From positions 28,208 through 92,207 of the forward strand of contig JAHJKA010000033.1 of the NCBI GenBank assembly GCA_018822545.1: 64,000 nucleotides of DNA. The letters are read 5' to 3'. Shown here in pieces: positions 32,920 through 41,435 of this stretch. The notes beneath the pieces were generated by a model. It made no database searches. It was not told where the DNA came from and saw nothing but the letters and a program-made list of their open reading frames with translations. Every line of letters starts with the position of its first letter. Positions within the stretch are counted from its first letter, which is position 1. The translations under genes were made by a program, and so were the position numbers. Source of the stretch: Pseudomonadota bacterium. GTDB lineage: Bacteria > Desulfobacterota > Desulfobulbia > Desulfobulbales > SURF-16.

Positions 32920-33058
32920 GGGGTTATCCTGTTTTCAAAAACAAAAGATATTGCTGCTTAAAAAAAAAATATCGTAGCATATCACTGAAAACTGTGTGGA
33001 AAAATGTTAGATTAGCGAGTAGTTTTTTGACTTCTCGAATTATGGACAAGGAAACAAG

Positions 33059-33661
33059 ATGAATTATCTGGCAATTGTATTGGCCTACCTGGTCGGCGCC
33101 ATTCCCTTTGGCTTATTGATGGGCAAGATAGCCGGTGTTGATGTGCGGGATTCTGGTTCGCGCAATATCGGCGCCACCAATGTTACCCGTTTGGCCGGGA
33201 AGAAGTTTGGGATTTTTACCCTTTTTCTTGATGTTGCCAAGGGCCTGCTGCCCATGGTAATTGCCCAGGCAGCAGGCTTGGCTTCGGATACGGTTCTTCT
33301 CTGCGGGGCGGCAGCTTTTGTCGGTCATTGCTATCCGGTCTATCTTCGTTTTCGAGGCGGCAAAGGGGTGGCCACGGCCTTGGGCGTCTTTCTCTTTCTT
33401 GATCTCATTGCCGTGGTTGGCGGGGTGCTGCTTTTTGTCATAGCTGTGGCCGTGACCGGTTATGTTTCTTTGGGCTCATTGCTTGCGGCTGCCATGGTTT
33501 CTCTTCTTGTTTGGTTGCGCCATGGCCTGGGGACCTATTTCTATCTCGCCCTTTTCATTGCCGGCCTGATCTGGCTCAAACATCACGAGAATATCGGCCG
33601 CCTTTTCAGAGGTGAAGAGAAGAGTTTTAAAAAGAAGAAAAAGAGTGCTGCTGAGGAGTAA
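33059..33661 (+). CDS. plsY: Glycerol-3-phosphate acyltransferase PlsY
   Basis: Integral membrane enzyme that acylates glycerol-3-phosphate from acyl-phosphate, the first step of phospholipid synthesis. Signature segments: GSRNIGATNVTRLAGKK near residue 32, GHCYPVYLRFRGGKGVATALG near 90, and KHHENIGRLFRGEE near the C-terminus. Several hydrophobic helices are evident. The usual Lys-rich tail is present. AAGGAAACAAG precedes the ATG. It starts an operon with the J-domain and PilZ-like genes (gaps of 3 and 6 bases). Confidence 0.96.
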   Translation: MNYLAIVLAYLVGAIPFGLLMGKIAGVDVRDSGSRNIGATNVTRLAGKKFGIFTLFLDVAKGLLPMVIAQAAGLASDTVLLCGAAAFVGHCYPVYLRFRGGKGVATALGVFLFLDLIAVVGGVLLFVIAVAVTGYVSLGSLLAAAMVSLLVWLRHGLGTYFYLALFIAGLIWLKHHENIGRLFRGEEKSFKKKKKSAAEE

Positions 33662-33664
33662 GGG

Positions 33665-33988
33665 ATGGTCACCAAGAGGCAATGGCAGAAAATTGAGGAG
33701 GCCAAGGAACTTTTTGGACTGGGAGACCGGGCCACTCTGCGCGAGATCAAAGTTGTTTTTCGGCAACTCACCAAAAAATTCCATCCTGATCTGGCTGGTG
33801 AAAGCGATGAGAACCGGGCCAAGACTCAAGCTGTTACCGAGGCCTATCAGGCCCTGCTCACCTACTGCGAAGAGTATGAATTCCCCTTGCTCATGGCAGA
33901 ATCAGAGCTTGAGGAGGATGACGAGGATTGGTGGATGAACCGTTTCGGTCACGACCACCACTGGGGACCGGGTCGGGGCGAGGAGTAA
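33665..33988 (+). CDS. Short J-domain protein
   Basis: 107 residues consisting almost only of a J domain: AKELFGLGDRATLREIKVVFRQLTKKFHPDL with HPD at about 40-42, then ENRAKTQAVTEAYQALLTY. J domains stimulate DnaK ATPase; with no glycine-rich or zinc region it is a specialised co-chaperone. The acidic/His-rich tail (EDDEDWWMNRFGHDHHWGPGRG) could bind metal. It follows plsY by three bases. Confidence 0.85.
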   Translation: MVTKRQWQKIEEAKELFGLGDRATLREIKVVFRQLTKKFHPDLAGESDENRAKTQAVTEAYQALLTYCEEYEFPLLMAESELEEDDEDWWMNRFGHDHHWGPGRGEE

Positions 33989-33994
33989 GCGGCC

Positions 33995-34432
33995 ATGGCT
34001 ACCGGTGGGATGAAGCTGCTGACGGTGCCCGTGCCTGACACCGGTCTCGTTGTGGTACGCTGCCCTGCCTGTAGCCGTAAACATACCCTGTCGGTTGCCC
34101 GGTTCAAGGGCAAAAAAGAGATCATCAAGGTGCGGTGTCATTGCGCGGAACTCTTTGCCCTGGAGCTTGAGTTCCGCAAATCAGTTACCACTGGTGCCAG
34201 TTATACCGGTAATTTTGAGAATTGTTCCCAGGGTCATGTGTGCGGTCAGATTCAGATTACGGCAATGACGAATCAGGGGATGGATTTTACCACCTGCGGC
34301 CGCAGCACCATTAACAAAGGGGATAAGCTGAAGATCAACTTTCATGATCCTGAGGCCGGCTTTAAAGTGAAAAAAAAGAATGTGATTGTCAGTGCGGTAC
34401 ACGGCACCAGGATAAGTTGTTATTTTGTCTGA
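33995..34432 (+). CDS. PilZ-like protein with N-terminal zinc-ribbon-type region
   Basis: 145 residues. The N-terminal part has CPAC and CHC motifs (VVRCPACSRKHTLSV, KVRCHCAELF), suggesting a zinc ribbon. The C-terminal half has the beta pattern of PilZ domains (GQIQITAMTNQGMDFTTCGRSTINKGDKLKINF), which bind cyclic-di-GMP in intact members; the usual RxxxR motif is not clear (EFRKSVTTGASYTG), so nucleotide binding is uncertain. Co-transcribed with plsY and the J-domain gene. Confidence 0.6.
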   Translation: MATGGMKLLTVPVPDTGLVVVRCPACSRKHTLSVARFKGKKEIIKVRCHCAELFALELEFRKSVTTGASYTGNFENCSQGHVCGQIQITAMTNQGMDFTTCGRSTINKGDKLKINFHDPEAGFKVKKKNVIVSAVHGTRISCYFV

Positions 34433-34490
34433 GAGTTGAGGGCGGAGATAATGAAGGGAAAAGGTGATTTGTCAAAAGAGGAGGAAGTGA

Positions 34491-34685
34491 ATGGATCCTG
34501 AAAAAATCATGGACAGTCTGTCTAAAGAACTACTTGTCGCCATAAAGGCAATGTCAAAAGCAAAGACGGTTGAAGAAAAAGTCGCATACAGTCATGTCGT
34601 CAAGAATATCAGTGAATCATTGGGAGTTTTCTTGAATCTGGTCAGCGATGTGATGGCTATGGATGGCGATGATGATATGTATTGA
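34491..34685 (+). CDS. Small helical protein of unknown function
   Basis: 64 residues; AGAGGAGGAAGTGA sits ideally before ATG 34491, so translation is likely. The sequence (MDPEKIMDSLSKELLVAIKAMSKAKTVEEKV... NISESLGVFLNLVSDVMAMDGDDDMY) is predicted helical with an acidic Met-rich tail. No known family recognised. It is the last gene before a bidirectional terminator. Confidence 0.65.
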   Translation: MDPEKIMDSLSKELLVAIKAMSKAKTVEEKVAYSHVVKNISESLGVFLNLVSDVMAMDGDDDMY

Positions 34686-34767
34686 GATCTTACTGGTGGC
34701 CTGACGGGGCGGCCTTTGGCATCCACTAAGTTCGCCGAGAGGGTAGAGCTCTGCAGAAGTGGAGTCG

Positions 34768-34810
34768 ACAAAAAAAGGCCGCCGGAGTAATTCCGGTGGC
34801 CTTTTTTTGT
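34768..34810. terminator. Bidirectional terminator
   Basis: AAAGGCCGCCGGA and TCCGGTGGCCTTT form a stem around GTAAT with A residues to the left and T residues to the right. Lies between converging transcripts (plsY operon and ppiD). Confidence 0.9.
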
Positions 34811-34829
34811 TGGTCTGGCGCTGAGCGGC

Positions 34830-36710
34830 TTACTCCATGAGGGAGGGGTTGGTGGTAATCTCACCTGTTTTCATCATGTAGTTGAGCCAGCTTTCCACGG
34901 TGGCCAGCTGCTTTTCCTGGCTCAGGGTGGCCATGAAGCTTTGCTTGGCCTGGGGAGTTGCTGACTGGCTGGCCTGCTTTGCCTGAAAACGGTAGACATA
35001 GAAGGTGTTGCCGTCTGCGCCGATGGTCTCCGGATAGGGCTTGGCCTCGCTTAAGGTGAAACCGCTGTTGCTGATGGCATCAGGCAATTTGCTCAAGCCA
35101 CGCTTGGTCCGCGAGAACCAGGGCGAGGTCTGAACGCTGCCGCCTGCTTCGCTTATGAGCTGTTTGAAGTCCTTGCCCTCTTTGCAGGCAGCAAGAATTT
35201 CCTGGGCCTTGGCCTGGGCAAGTTCGCTACTTTTGGCTGCCGTGAAGTCGACGGTTACCTCTTTTTTGACCTTGTCAAGCTCAGGTATGGCAGGTTCGAT
35301 AACATCGTCAATAAAGATAATGTAGTAGCCGCCGGTCTCTTCGATAAGAGAACTCAAATCCCCCTTGACCAGGGAGAAGGCCTGGTCAAGTAGACGAGGC
35401 AAGCCGGCCAGGGCGGCAGGGGGCGCGCTCTGGCTGAAAAAGTCGGTGGTCAGCAGGGTGACACCTTCCTGGGCGCTGAACTTGTCCAGACTGCCGGCCT
35501 GAAAGATTTTCTCGTAGGCCGAGTCGGCATTTTTAAAGGCGGCTGCCCTGGCCTGTTGTTGTTTCAAGGTCCGCCGGATGGTCTCTGTGACCTCGGAGAG
35601 CGGGGTGGTTTTTGCCGGTTTGATCTCCTGAACCTCAACAATATGATAACCAAAACGGGTTTTGATCAGATCGCTGATCTCATTTTTGGCCAGGGAGAAG
35701 ACGGCCTCGTCAAAGGCGGGTACCATCTGGCCGCGGCTGAAAGAACCAAGCTCACCGCCTTGGCTTGCTGAACCGGGGTCGTCTGAGAATTTTTTGGCAA
35801 GTTCGCTGAAATTACCACCGGCCTTTAGTTTCTTAACGATGTCTTCAGCCTTGGCTTTTTGCTCTTCGTCATTGGTGCCATCTGTTTTGATGAGGATGTG
35901 ACGGGCTGTGCGTGTTTCTTGGACCTGGTAGGCAGCGATGTTTTTCTGGTACTGGACGTTTATTTCGTTATCGGTGATGGTCATCGTCTCCATGGCCTGA
36001 GCCACGGGAAAGGCGAGATATTTAATTTTGACCTGGGGGGCACTCTTGTACGCATCCTTGTGTTGGTCGAAATAGGCCTTGAGATCATCGTCACTGACAA
36101 GGACATTTTTCGTAAAATCAGCGGCCGGCAGGGTAGCGTAAGACAGCTTTATTTCGTTGTTGTTGAAGGCGAAACGCTGGTCGATCTCCCAGTCGGTGAG
36201 TACAGCAAATTCCCCGAGATGCTTGCTTACTTTACGGCCAAGAAGCTCAAGGCGCAGGCTTTCCTCATACTGTTTGGGGGTCATTTTATTCTGGGCCAGG
36301 ATCAGTTTGTAGCGACTGTTGTCAAATTTGCCATCTGCCTGGAAATAGGGTTGGGTTATGATTTCTTCTTGAACCTCCCAGTTACTGACGGTAAGCCCCA
36401 TTCTCTGGGCGCCTTGGACGAGTAAGGCCTGTTGGACCAGCCGCTTAAGAACCTGGTCTTTAATGCCCAGGCTCTTGATGAGATTTTTAGGCAGGGTGCC
36501 GCCCAACTGTTCGCGCAGGGTGTCGACCATGCGGGTATATTCTTTGTTGTACTCAGGCAGGCCGATGGCCTGGCCATTAACAGTGGCCACAGCATCGCGC
36601 TTGTTGCCGCCGCCCATATTGGTGCCCCAGAAGATGAAAACAAGGACAATGATAACAATAATTGCCTGGAGTACGGGGGACTGGGCTTTTTTACGCAAAA
36701 AATCGAGCAT
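34830..36710 (-). CDS. ppiD: Membrane-anchored peptidyl-prolyl isomerase PpiD
   Basis: Periplasmic folding factor of 626 residues anchored by one N-terminal helix (PVLQAIIVIIVLVFIFWG). A SurA_N-like chaperone region (about 35-180) precedes a parvulin domain (about 265-365: ARHILIKTDG, FSELAKKFSDDPGSASQGGELGSFSRGQMVPAFDEAVF, RFGYHIVEV). A second, degenerate parvulin-like region follows. PpiD assists outer-membrane and secreted protein folding near the Sec translocon. It is monocistronic, and a promoter would lie in 36711-36872. Confidence 0.92.
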   Translation of the reverse strand: MLDFLRKKAQSPVLQAIIVIIVLVFIFWGTNMGGGNKRDAVATVNGQAIGLPEYNKEYTRMVDTLREQLGGTLPKNLIKSLGIKDQVLKRLVQQALLVQGAQRMGLTVSNWEVQEEIITQPYFQADGKFDNSRYKLILAQNKMTPKQYEESLRLELLGRKVSKHLGEFAVLTDWEIDQRFAFNNNEIKLSYATLPAADFTKNVLVSDDDLKAYFDQHKDAYKSAPQVKIKYLAFPVAQAMETMTITDNEINVQYQKNIAAYQVQETRTARHILIKTDGTNDEEQKAKAEDIVKKLKAGGNFSELAKKFSDDPGSASQGGELGSFSRGQMVPAFDEAVFSLAKNEISDLIKTRFGYHIVEVQEIKPAKTTPLSEVTETIRRTLKQQQARAAAFKNADSAYEKIFQAGSLDKFSAQEGVTLLTTDFFSQSAPPAALAGLPRLLDQAFSLVKGDLSSLIEETGGYYIIFIDDVIEPAIPELDKVKKEVTVDFTAAKSSELAQAKAQEILAACKEGKDFKQLISEAGGSVQTSPWFSRTKRGLSKLPDAISNSGFTLSEAKPYPETIGADGNTFYVYRFQAKQASQSATPQAKQSFMATLSQEKQLATVESWLNYMMKTGEITTNPSLME

Positions 36711-36872
36711 ATTTTTGGTCCTTCACAATCTTGAGATGAATTAGGTGAGGGTTTTTTTAGAGCCACCTTGGAAAATAATTTTTCAAAATGCTCCAGGGAA
36801 TATGAGGTTTGTACACAAATCAGGATATTTCATCAAGTATGTCGTGCATAATGAGAGTTTTTCGAGGTTTCT

Positions 36873-39545
36873 TTAGGTGTTTGCCAGGTTTGCCCCTTTC
36901 GAAATATTGACAAGAAGTGGTACGTCGAGCTTGAGAACCGATTCCATAGCCTCTTTGACCAGGGCGGCTGTGGCGTCAAACTCGGCGGTGGGGACCTCAA
37001 AAACAAGTTCATCGTGAATTTGAAGCAGCAGCTTGGCCGCCATTTTTTTGTTGTTAAGACTTTCGTGGCTTTTAATGGTGGCCAATTTGATGATGTCGGC
37101 GGCTGTGCCCTGGATGGGACTGTTAATGGCGGTACGTTCGGCAAATTCCCGTCGTGTTTTGTTGCTGCTGTTGATCTCCGGCAGATTACGGCGCCGACCA
37201 AGGAGGGTGGTGACAAAACCATCTTCTCGGGCCTGGATCACCATCTCCTCCATATATTTTTTCACGCCCTTAAAATGTTCAAAGTAGCGATCGATGAATG
37301 TCTGGGCCTCTTTGCGGCCGATGCGCAGCTGGTTGGAGAGGCCAAAGGCACTCATGCCGTAGACGATGCCGAAATTTATCGACTTTGCCACCCGCCGCAT
37401 CTGGGAGGTGATGAGCAGCGGGCTGACTCTGAAAATCTCGCCAGCGGTCTGGTTATGGATGTCCTGGCCGCTGTTAAAGGCCTTGAGCAGGGCCTCGTCC
37501 TGGGAGTAATGGGCCAGAACGCGGAGATCTATCTGTGAGTAGTCTGCTGCCAGAAAAAAGGAGCCGGCCGGGGCAACAAAAGCGGCACGGATTCGCTGGC
37601 CTTCTTCGCTGCGGATGGGGATGTTTTGTAGGTTGGGGTTGGAGCTCGATAACCGGCCGGTGGCGGCGACGCTCTGGTTGTACGAGGTATGAATGCGGCC
37701 GGTCTTGGGATGGATTTGCTCTTGCAGGGCATCTATATAGGTGGATTTGAGTTTGGTCAGCGACCGGTAGTTAAGCACTGCCGCCGGGAGATCGTGATAG
37801 GCCGCCAGGTCTTCCAGGACCTTGACGTCAGTGGAGTAGCCGGTCTTGGTTTTTTTGCCCTGGGGCAGCGCTAGTTTTTCAAAGAGAATGGTGCCCAGCT
37901 GCTTGGGTGAGTTGATGTTGAACTCCTCCCCGGCCAGGACATGGATGGAGCGCTCAAGATCATTGATGAGAAGGGCGAATTCACCGGAGAGGCGTTTTAA
38001 AACGTCGACATCCGCGAGAATGCCGTTTTCCTCCATCTCGGCCAGAATCGGCACCAAGGCCATTTCCACCTCGGTAAAGAGATTCCAGCAGCCGATTTTG
38101 TCCAGTTGGGGATGGAACTCTTTCCAGAGAAGCAGAGTGGCAGCGGCATCCTCACAGGAGTAATCGCGGGCCTGTTGAAGGCCGACATAGGCAAAGGCAT
38201 TAGGCCGTTTATCCTTGGCGGTTACTTCGCTAAAGGAGGTCATGCCCCTATCAAGGATTTCCAGGCTGAGATCGTCAAGTTTATGGGAGCGCCGACTGGG
38301 CTCAAGGATATAGGAGGCGATCATGGTGTCAAAGAGCGGACCGGCCAGATTCATATCGTGATGGGCCAGGATGCGCATGTCATACTTGATATTATGGCCT
38401 ATCTTGGCCATGGCCTTGTTGGCAAGCAAGGGGCCGAGATGTTGTTGAACCTCGGCAAGCTTAAATTGGTTAGCCATGAGGGTGTCATCCTCATCACGAT
38501 GGGCTATGGGGATATACCACGCCTTATCCGGGCTGATAGTCAAAGAAATTCCCACCAGCTCGGCATCAAGGGGGTCAAGGGAGGTGGTCTCCGTATCAAG
38601 GACCAGAAAGGGACTCTTGGCGATCTCTGTCGTTACTTTGACAAGTTCAGCCACTGTGGCCAGAAGCTGGAAGGAGCTTTGATCAAACTGCTCTGCCGGT
38701 CCGGTTTCTTTGAGAAGTTTGTTGAATTCAAGCTCCTTGTAAAGGCGCTGGAGTTCGGAGGTGTGGGGCGGACCCACCTGGTAGCCATCCAGGGTTTGCG
38801 GCACCTCAAGATCATCCTTGAGGTCAATCAGGGTACGAGACAAGAGGGCCATCTCCTGATGCGCGATAAGATTATCCTTAAGTTTTGATTTTTTGAGCCG
38901 ATCAAGATTGGCAAGAAGGTTGTCCAGGCTGCCATGTTCTGCCAGGAGTTTGGCCGCTGTTTTTGGGCCAACGCCGGCGACACCCGGGATATTGTCTGAC
39001 GTGTCACCGATGAGGGCAAAGAAATCAAGAAGCAGCTCGGGGGCAATGTCGTATTTTTGGCGGATGAACTCCTGGTCCATGATGACATCCTTCATGGGTT
39101 CCCAGGCCGTGATGCCCTCGGCCACCAATTGGAGAAGGTCCTTGTCGCCGGAGACAACGATTGCCTCGTAGCCTTGCTTGCGTAAAACCTTGGCCGCTGA
39201 AGCGATGAGATCATCGGCCTCCACCCCTTCTTCTTTGAGGATGGGGATATTGTGGGCGGCAACCAGGGCATGGATGTAAGGGATCTGGCAGGAGAGATCA
39301 TCGGGCATGGTTGGCCTGTTGGCCTTGTAGTTGCTGTAGATTTTATGCCTGAAGGTGGGGCCTTTCATGTCAAAGGCCACGGCCATGTGGGTGGGTGATT
39401 TTTCTCTGATTACTCGCAACAGGGTGTTTATGAAACCTAAGGTGGCGTGGGTGGCAAGACCTTTGCTGTTGGTAAGCGGTGTGATGGCGTGGTAGGCCCG
39501 GTAAATATAGGCGCTGCCATCCACCAGATAGACGGGAATCGGCAT
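36873..39545 (-). CDS. polA: DNA polymerase I
   Basis: From ATG 39545 (MPIPVYLVDGSAYIYRAYHAI) the product is 890 residues; the frame is open to 39761 but the upstream part is not PolA-like. The 5'-3' exonuclease domain (about 1-290) has GVEADDLIASAAKV and SGDKDLLQL. The 3'-5' exonuclease domain keeps its acidic residues (VLDTETTSLDP, HNIKYDMRIL, YSCEDAAATLLL), so proofreading is probably active. The polymerase domain has ADYSQIDLRVLAH, RRVAKSINFGIVYGMS and QIHDELVFEVP. Confidence 0.96.
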   Translation of the reverse strand: MPIPVYLVDGSAYIYRAYHAITPLTNSKGLATHATLGFINTLLRVIREKSPTHMAVAFDMKGPTFRHKIYSNYKANRPTMPDDLSCQIPYIHALVAAHNIPILKEEGVEADDLIASAAKVLRKQGYEAIVVSGDKDLLQLVAEGITAWEPMKDVIMDQEFIRQKYDIAPELLLDFFALIGDTSDNIPGVAGVGPKTAAKLLAEHGSLDNLLANLDRLKKSKLKDNLIAHQEMALLSRTLIDLKDDLEVPQTLDGYQVGPPHTSELQRLYKELEFNKLLKETGPAEQFDQSSFQLLATVAELVKVTTEIAKSPFLVLDTETTSLDPLDAELVGISLTISPDKAWYIPIAHRDEDDTLMANQFKLAEVQQHLGPLLANKAMAKIGHNIKYDMRILAHHDMNLAGPLFDTMIASYILEPSRRSHKLDDLSLEILDRGMTSFSEVTAKDKRPNAFAYVGLQQARDYSCEDAAATLLLWKEFHPQLDKIGCWNLFTEVEMALVPILAEMEENGILADVDVLKRLSGEFALLINDLERSIHVLAGEEFNINSPKQLGTILFEKLALPQGKKTKTGYSTDVKVLEDLAAYHDLPAAVLNYRSLTKLKSTYIDALQEQIHPKTGRIHTSYNQSVAATGRLSSSNPNLQNIPIRSEEGQRIRAAFVAPAGSFFLAADYSQIDLRVLAHYSQDEALLKAFNSGQDIHNQTAGEIFRVSPLLITSQMRRVAKSINFGIVYGMSAFGLSNQLRIGRKEAQTFIDRYFEHFKGVKKYMEEMVIQAREDGFVTTLLGRRRNLPEINSSNKTRREFAERTAINSPIQGTAADIIKLATIKSHESLNNKKMAAKLLLQIHDELVFEVPTAEFDATAALVKEAMESVLKLDVPLLVNISKGANLANT

Positions 39546-39673
39546 GGCGGTCTCTGGCAAAAGGGTAAAATACGGGAAGCTATTGAAGAATTGCCGATTG
39601 TACCAATCGAGCACCCATTGCGCAATGAATGGTGCTGATAAGATCGGTTGAAAAAATAATTTTAAAAAAAAAT

Positions 39674-39700
39674 TAAAGTTTTTTTTACTTGGGTCGATAT
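39674..39700 (+). promoter_or_regulatory. Sigma-28 (FliA) type promoter for flgM
   Basis: TAAAGTTT (39674-39681), an 11-base spacer and GTCGATAT (39693-39700) match the FliA consensus TAAAGTTT-N11-GCCGATAA at all eight -35 positions and six of eight -10 positions. It lies about 140 bases before flgM. The rest of the 39546-39841 gap shows no gene. Confidence 0.75.
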
Positions 39701-39841
39701 ACTGGTTAGAAAGAGGTGAAAAGTATGTACTGCCGCGTGAAGGCGGGGCCTTTTCATCCATGAATCATCAGCAGAGATGATTCAGATTTCCCCATCCTCT
39801 TTATTAATTTGAATTGCACGAGCACAGGTCGGGAGCCAGTC

Positions 39842-40150
39842 ATGAAGCTTACAGATCTCATATCCCAGGTGAGAACGGATACAAAAATAGAGGTAAAAAA
39901 GGCCAGGGCCACAGAGCAGGCCCAAGACCCAGCCCGAGAGTCGACCGGTGACAAGGTCGACATCTCCACCGGTACTCAGGATATGCAGAAGATGCGTGAA
40001 ATTTTAGCAAATACACCCTCTGTACGGGCAGAAATGGTTGACACCCTGAAGAGGCAGATTGAAAATGGCGAGTATCAGGTGCCGAGCCAGGAACTTGCCG
40101 ACAAGATGTTGAGCAGCCTTTTTGCGGATGAGGGGATTTTCCGTAACTAA
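39842..40150 (+). CDS. flgM: Anti-sigma-28 factor FlgM
   Basis: FlgM binds FliA until the hook is finished and is then exported, releasing late flagellar gene expression. From ATG 39842 (MKLTDLISQV) it has 102 residues. The C-terminal FliA-binding part is typical: DKVDISTGTQDMQKMREIL, VRAEMVDTLKRQIENGEYQVPSQELADKMLSSL. The N-terminal half is basic and presumably disordered. The gene is opposite to the large flagellar operon and has its own FliA-type promoter, so it would be under feedback by the factor it inhibits. A strong terminator follows. Confidence 0.93.
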   Translation: MKLTDLISQVRTDTKIEVKKARATEQAQDPARESTGDKVDISTGTQDMQKMREILANTPSVRAEMVDTLKRQIENGEYQVPSQELADKMLSSLFADEGIFRN

Positions 40151-40173
40151 ATTAGAAGCAGCAATACAAATTT

Positions 40174-40219
40174 AAAAAGGGAGTTTGGTTGATTTTCAAC
40201 CAAACTCCCTTTTTTTTTC
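40174..40219 (+). terminator. Rho-independent terminator after flgM
   Basis: AAAGGGAGTTTGGTTGA pairs with TCAACCAAACTCCCTTT, an 17-bp perfect or near-perfect stem with a very short loop, then nine T residues. Confidence 0.95.
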
Positions 40220-40532
40220 GGTTCATCACGGATCACAATGGGAAGGTCTGTTTCCTGTATTTATTTTCTGGTTTCAAACGATGTTTTATTCATTTTTTCT
40301 TGCCCAAAAACGAACCAGCCAGCGGAGTGGGCGAAAAGGGCACCCCGAACAGCCCTGGCCTTCGGCACCACTCGCCTTCCACTGTTCAAGGCGGCATTGC
40401 AGAAACTCGCTTCGCTCAGACATGCTGCAATGCTCTTCGCCTTGCTCAGCTCCTTGCTCGCTCAGGTCTGGATGGGGAAAACAAAATCAAAACACTTAAA
40501 CCCCGAGGTTCCACAGTAATTCGTGATGAACC
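40220..40532. mobile_element. Candidate MITE-like element with terminal inverted repeats
   Basis: Ends are perfect 11-bp inverted copies (GGTTCATCACG at 40220-40230 and CGTGATGAACC at 40522-40532), with weaker similarity for about ten more bases inward. T runs flank both sides, so the element may have inserted in the T tract of the flgM terminator. Inside, 40389-40446 holds a long hairpin (CAAGGCGGCATTGCAG against CTGCAATGC-TCTTCGCCTTG). No transposase and no convincing coding frame. This accounts for most of the 413-base gap between flgM and fliW. Confidence 0.5.
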
Positions 40533-40563
40533 TTTTTTTGTGCACTAGAAATGTCGAGATTAC

Positions 40564-41037
40564 TTAATCATTCGTTTCTGTAAAGACCGGCCAGCGGACG
40601 TCATAGACTGCTGGATCAAGAAGGACCTGACAGGCCAGGCGTTTATCGGTATTGAGGACAATAGGCCCGAGAAGGTTGGCGGTCATCTCCAGGGGCTTGC
40701 CCGGGGGAATGGTGAGAATGAGAAGAATCTCTGGTTTGGTGCTGGTTGTTTGCAGATCCTTTAAAGCTGAGGCTGGAATTTCCGGGGTGTATTGGGGAAT
40801 GAGAGCGGCAGCGGGAATCACCACAAAGGCAAGGTCGGGATCATCCAAAGACTGGAGCCACATGAAGGGTGATTTGCCGCCATTCTGCCGCATGATAAAA
40901 CGGTGGGAGTCCGGAAAGCCAAGAAAGGGCGTGGTCATGGTGATAATTTTATCAACCTGAATTTCAAGCTCCCCGAAGCGGGTGGTGTGAATCTTTGCGA
41001 GACCATTGTCGGTCTGTTCTTGAACTGCTGCGCTCAT
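40564..41037 (-). CDS. fliW: Flagellar assembly factor FliW
   Basis: FliW binds flagellin and also binds and inhibits CsrA, linking flagellin level to its translation. The 157-residue product has the family's FGELEIQVDKIITMTTPFLGFPDSHRF, SPFMWLQSLDDPDLAFVVIPA and MTANLLGPIVLNTDKRLACQVLL. The N-terminal 15 residues may be dispensable. It is the last gene of the flg operon, 70 bases downstream of csrA, the usual partner order. Confidence 0.94.
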   Translation of the reverse strand: MSAAVQEQTDNGLAKIHTTRFGELEIQVDKIITMTTPFLGFPDSHRFIMRQNGGKSPFMWLQSLDDPDLAFVVIPAAALIPQYTPEIPASALKDLQTTSTKPEILLILTIPPGKPLEMTANLLGPIVLNTDKRLACQVLLDPAVYDVRWPVFTETND

Positions 41038-41107
41038 AATTGTTCTGCCTGTCTGCTTTTAGTTAAGTGAAGCTGGAAAAAAACTTCATCCTTTAACGTA
41101 TCGGACA

Positions 41108-41341
41108 TTACGTACGATCCTTAAAGAAATCTGCAAGGGAAGAGAGGTCTGTTGGAGTATCCAGCGCCGCTTTCTTGTTTTCTTCGACAATTTTTTCATA
41201 CACCTCGTTGCGGTGGATGCTTACATGGGGTGGGGCTTCAATCCCGATCTTGACCTGGCCGCCTTTGATCTCGATAACCTTGATAGTTATCTCATCGGCA
41301 ATCGTGATGGCCTCACCAATTTTTCTGGCAAGGATGAGCAT
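41108..41341 (-). CDS. csrA: Carbon storage regulator CsrA
   Basis: RNA-binding dimer that represses translation of target mRNAs by binding GGA-containing hairpins. The 77-residue product starts MLILARKIGEAITI and contains GGQVKIGIEAPPHVSIHRNEVYEKI, with the RNA-contact residues (Arg6 region and the HR of VSIHRNEVY). The C-terminal extension of about 15 residues is longer than in E. coli and is common in FliW-containing bacteria, where FliW contacts it. Lies between flgL and fliW. Confidence 0.95.
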   Translation of the reverse strand: MLILARKIGEAITIADEITIKVIEIKGGQVKIGIEAPPHVSIHRNEVYEKIVEENKKAALDTPTDLSSLADFFKDRT

Positions 41342-41435
41342 GTTTTTTCTCCGTTTTATAAATAGAGTGCTGTTGCCGCTAAGAGTACCATATTATTGCT
41401 GACTGTGGCGAGATTCTTGCCCGACCCGATCGTGA

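Noticed and set aside
36833..37222. Extra minus-strand frame overlapping the polA 3' end
   Set aside because: Out of frame with polA, low-complexity Pro/Ser composition.
39546..39761. N-terminal extension of PolA by 72 residues
   Set aside because: Upstream residues are not PolA-like; family start MPIPVYLVDGSAYIYRA is clear, and the FliA-type promoter of flgM occupies this region.
40185..40548. Overlapping frames in the flgM-fliW gap
   Set aside because: They lie in the inverted-repeat element and show no protein features.
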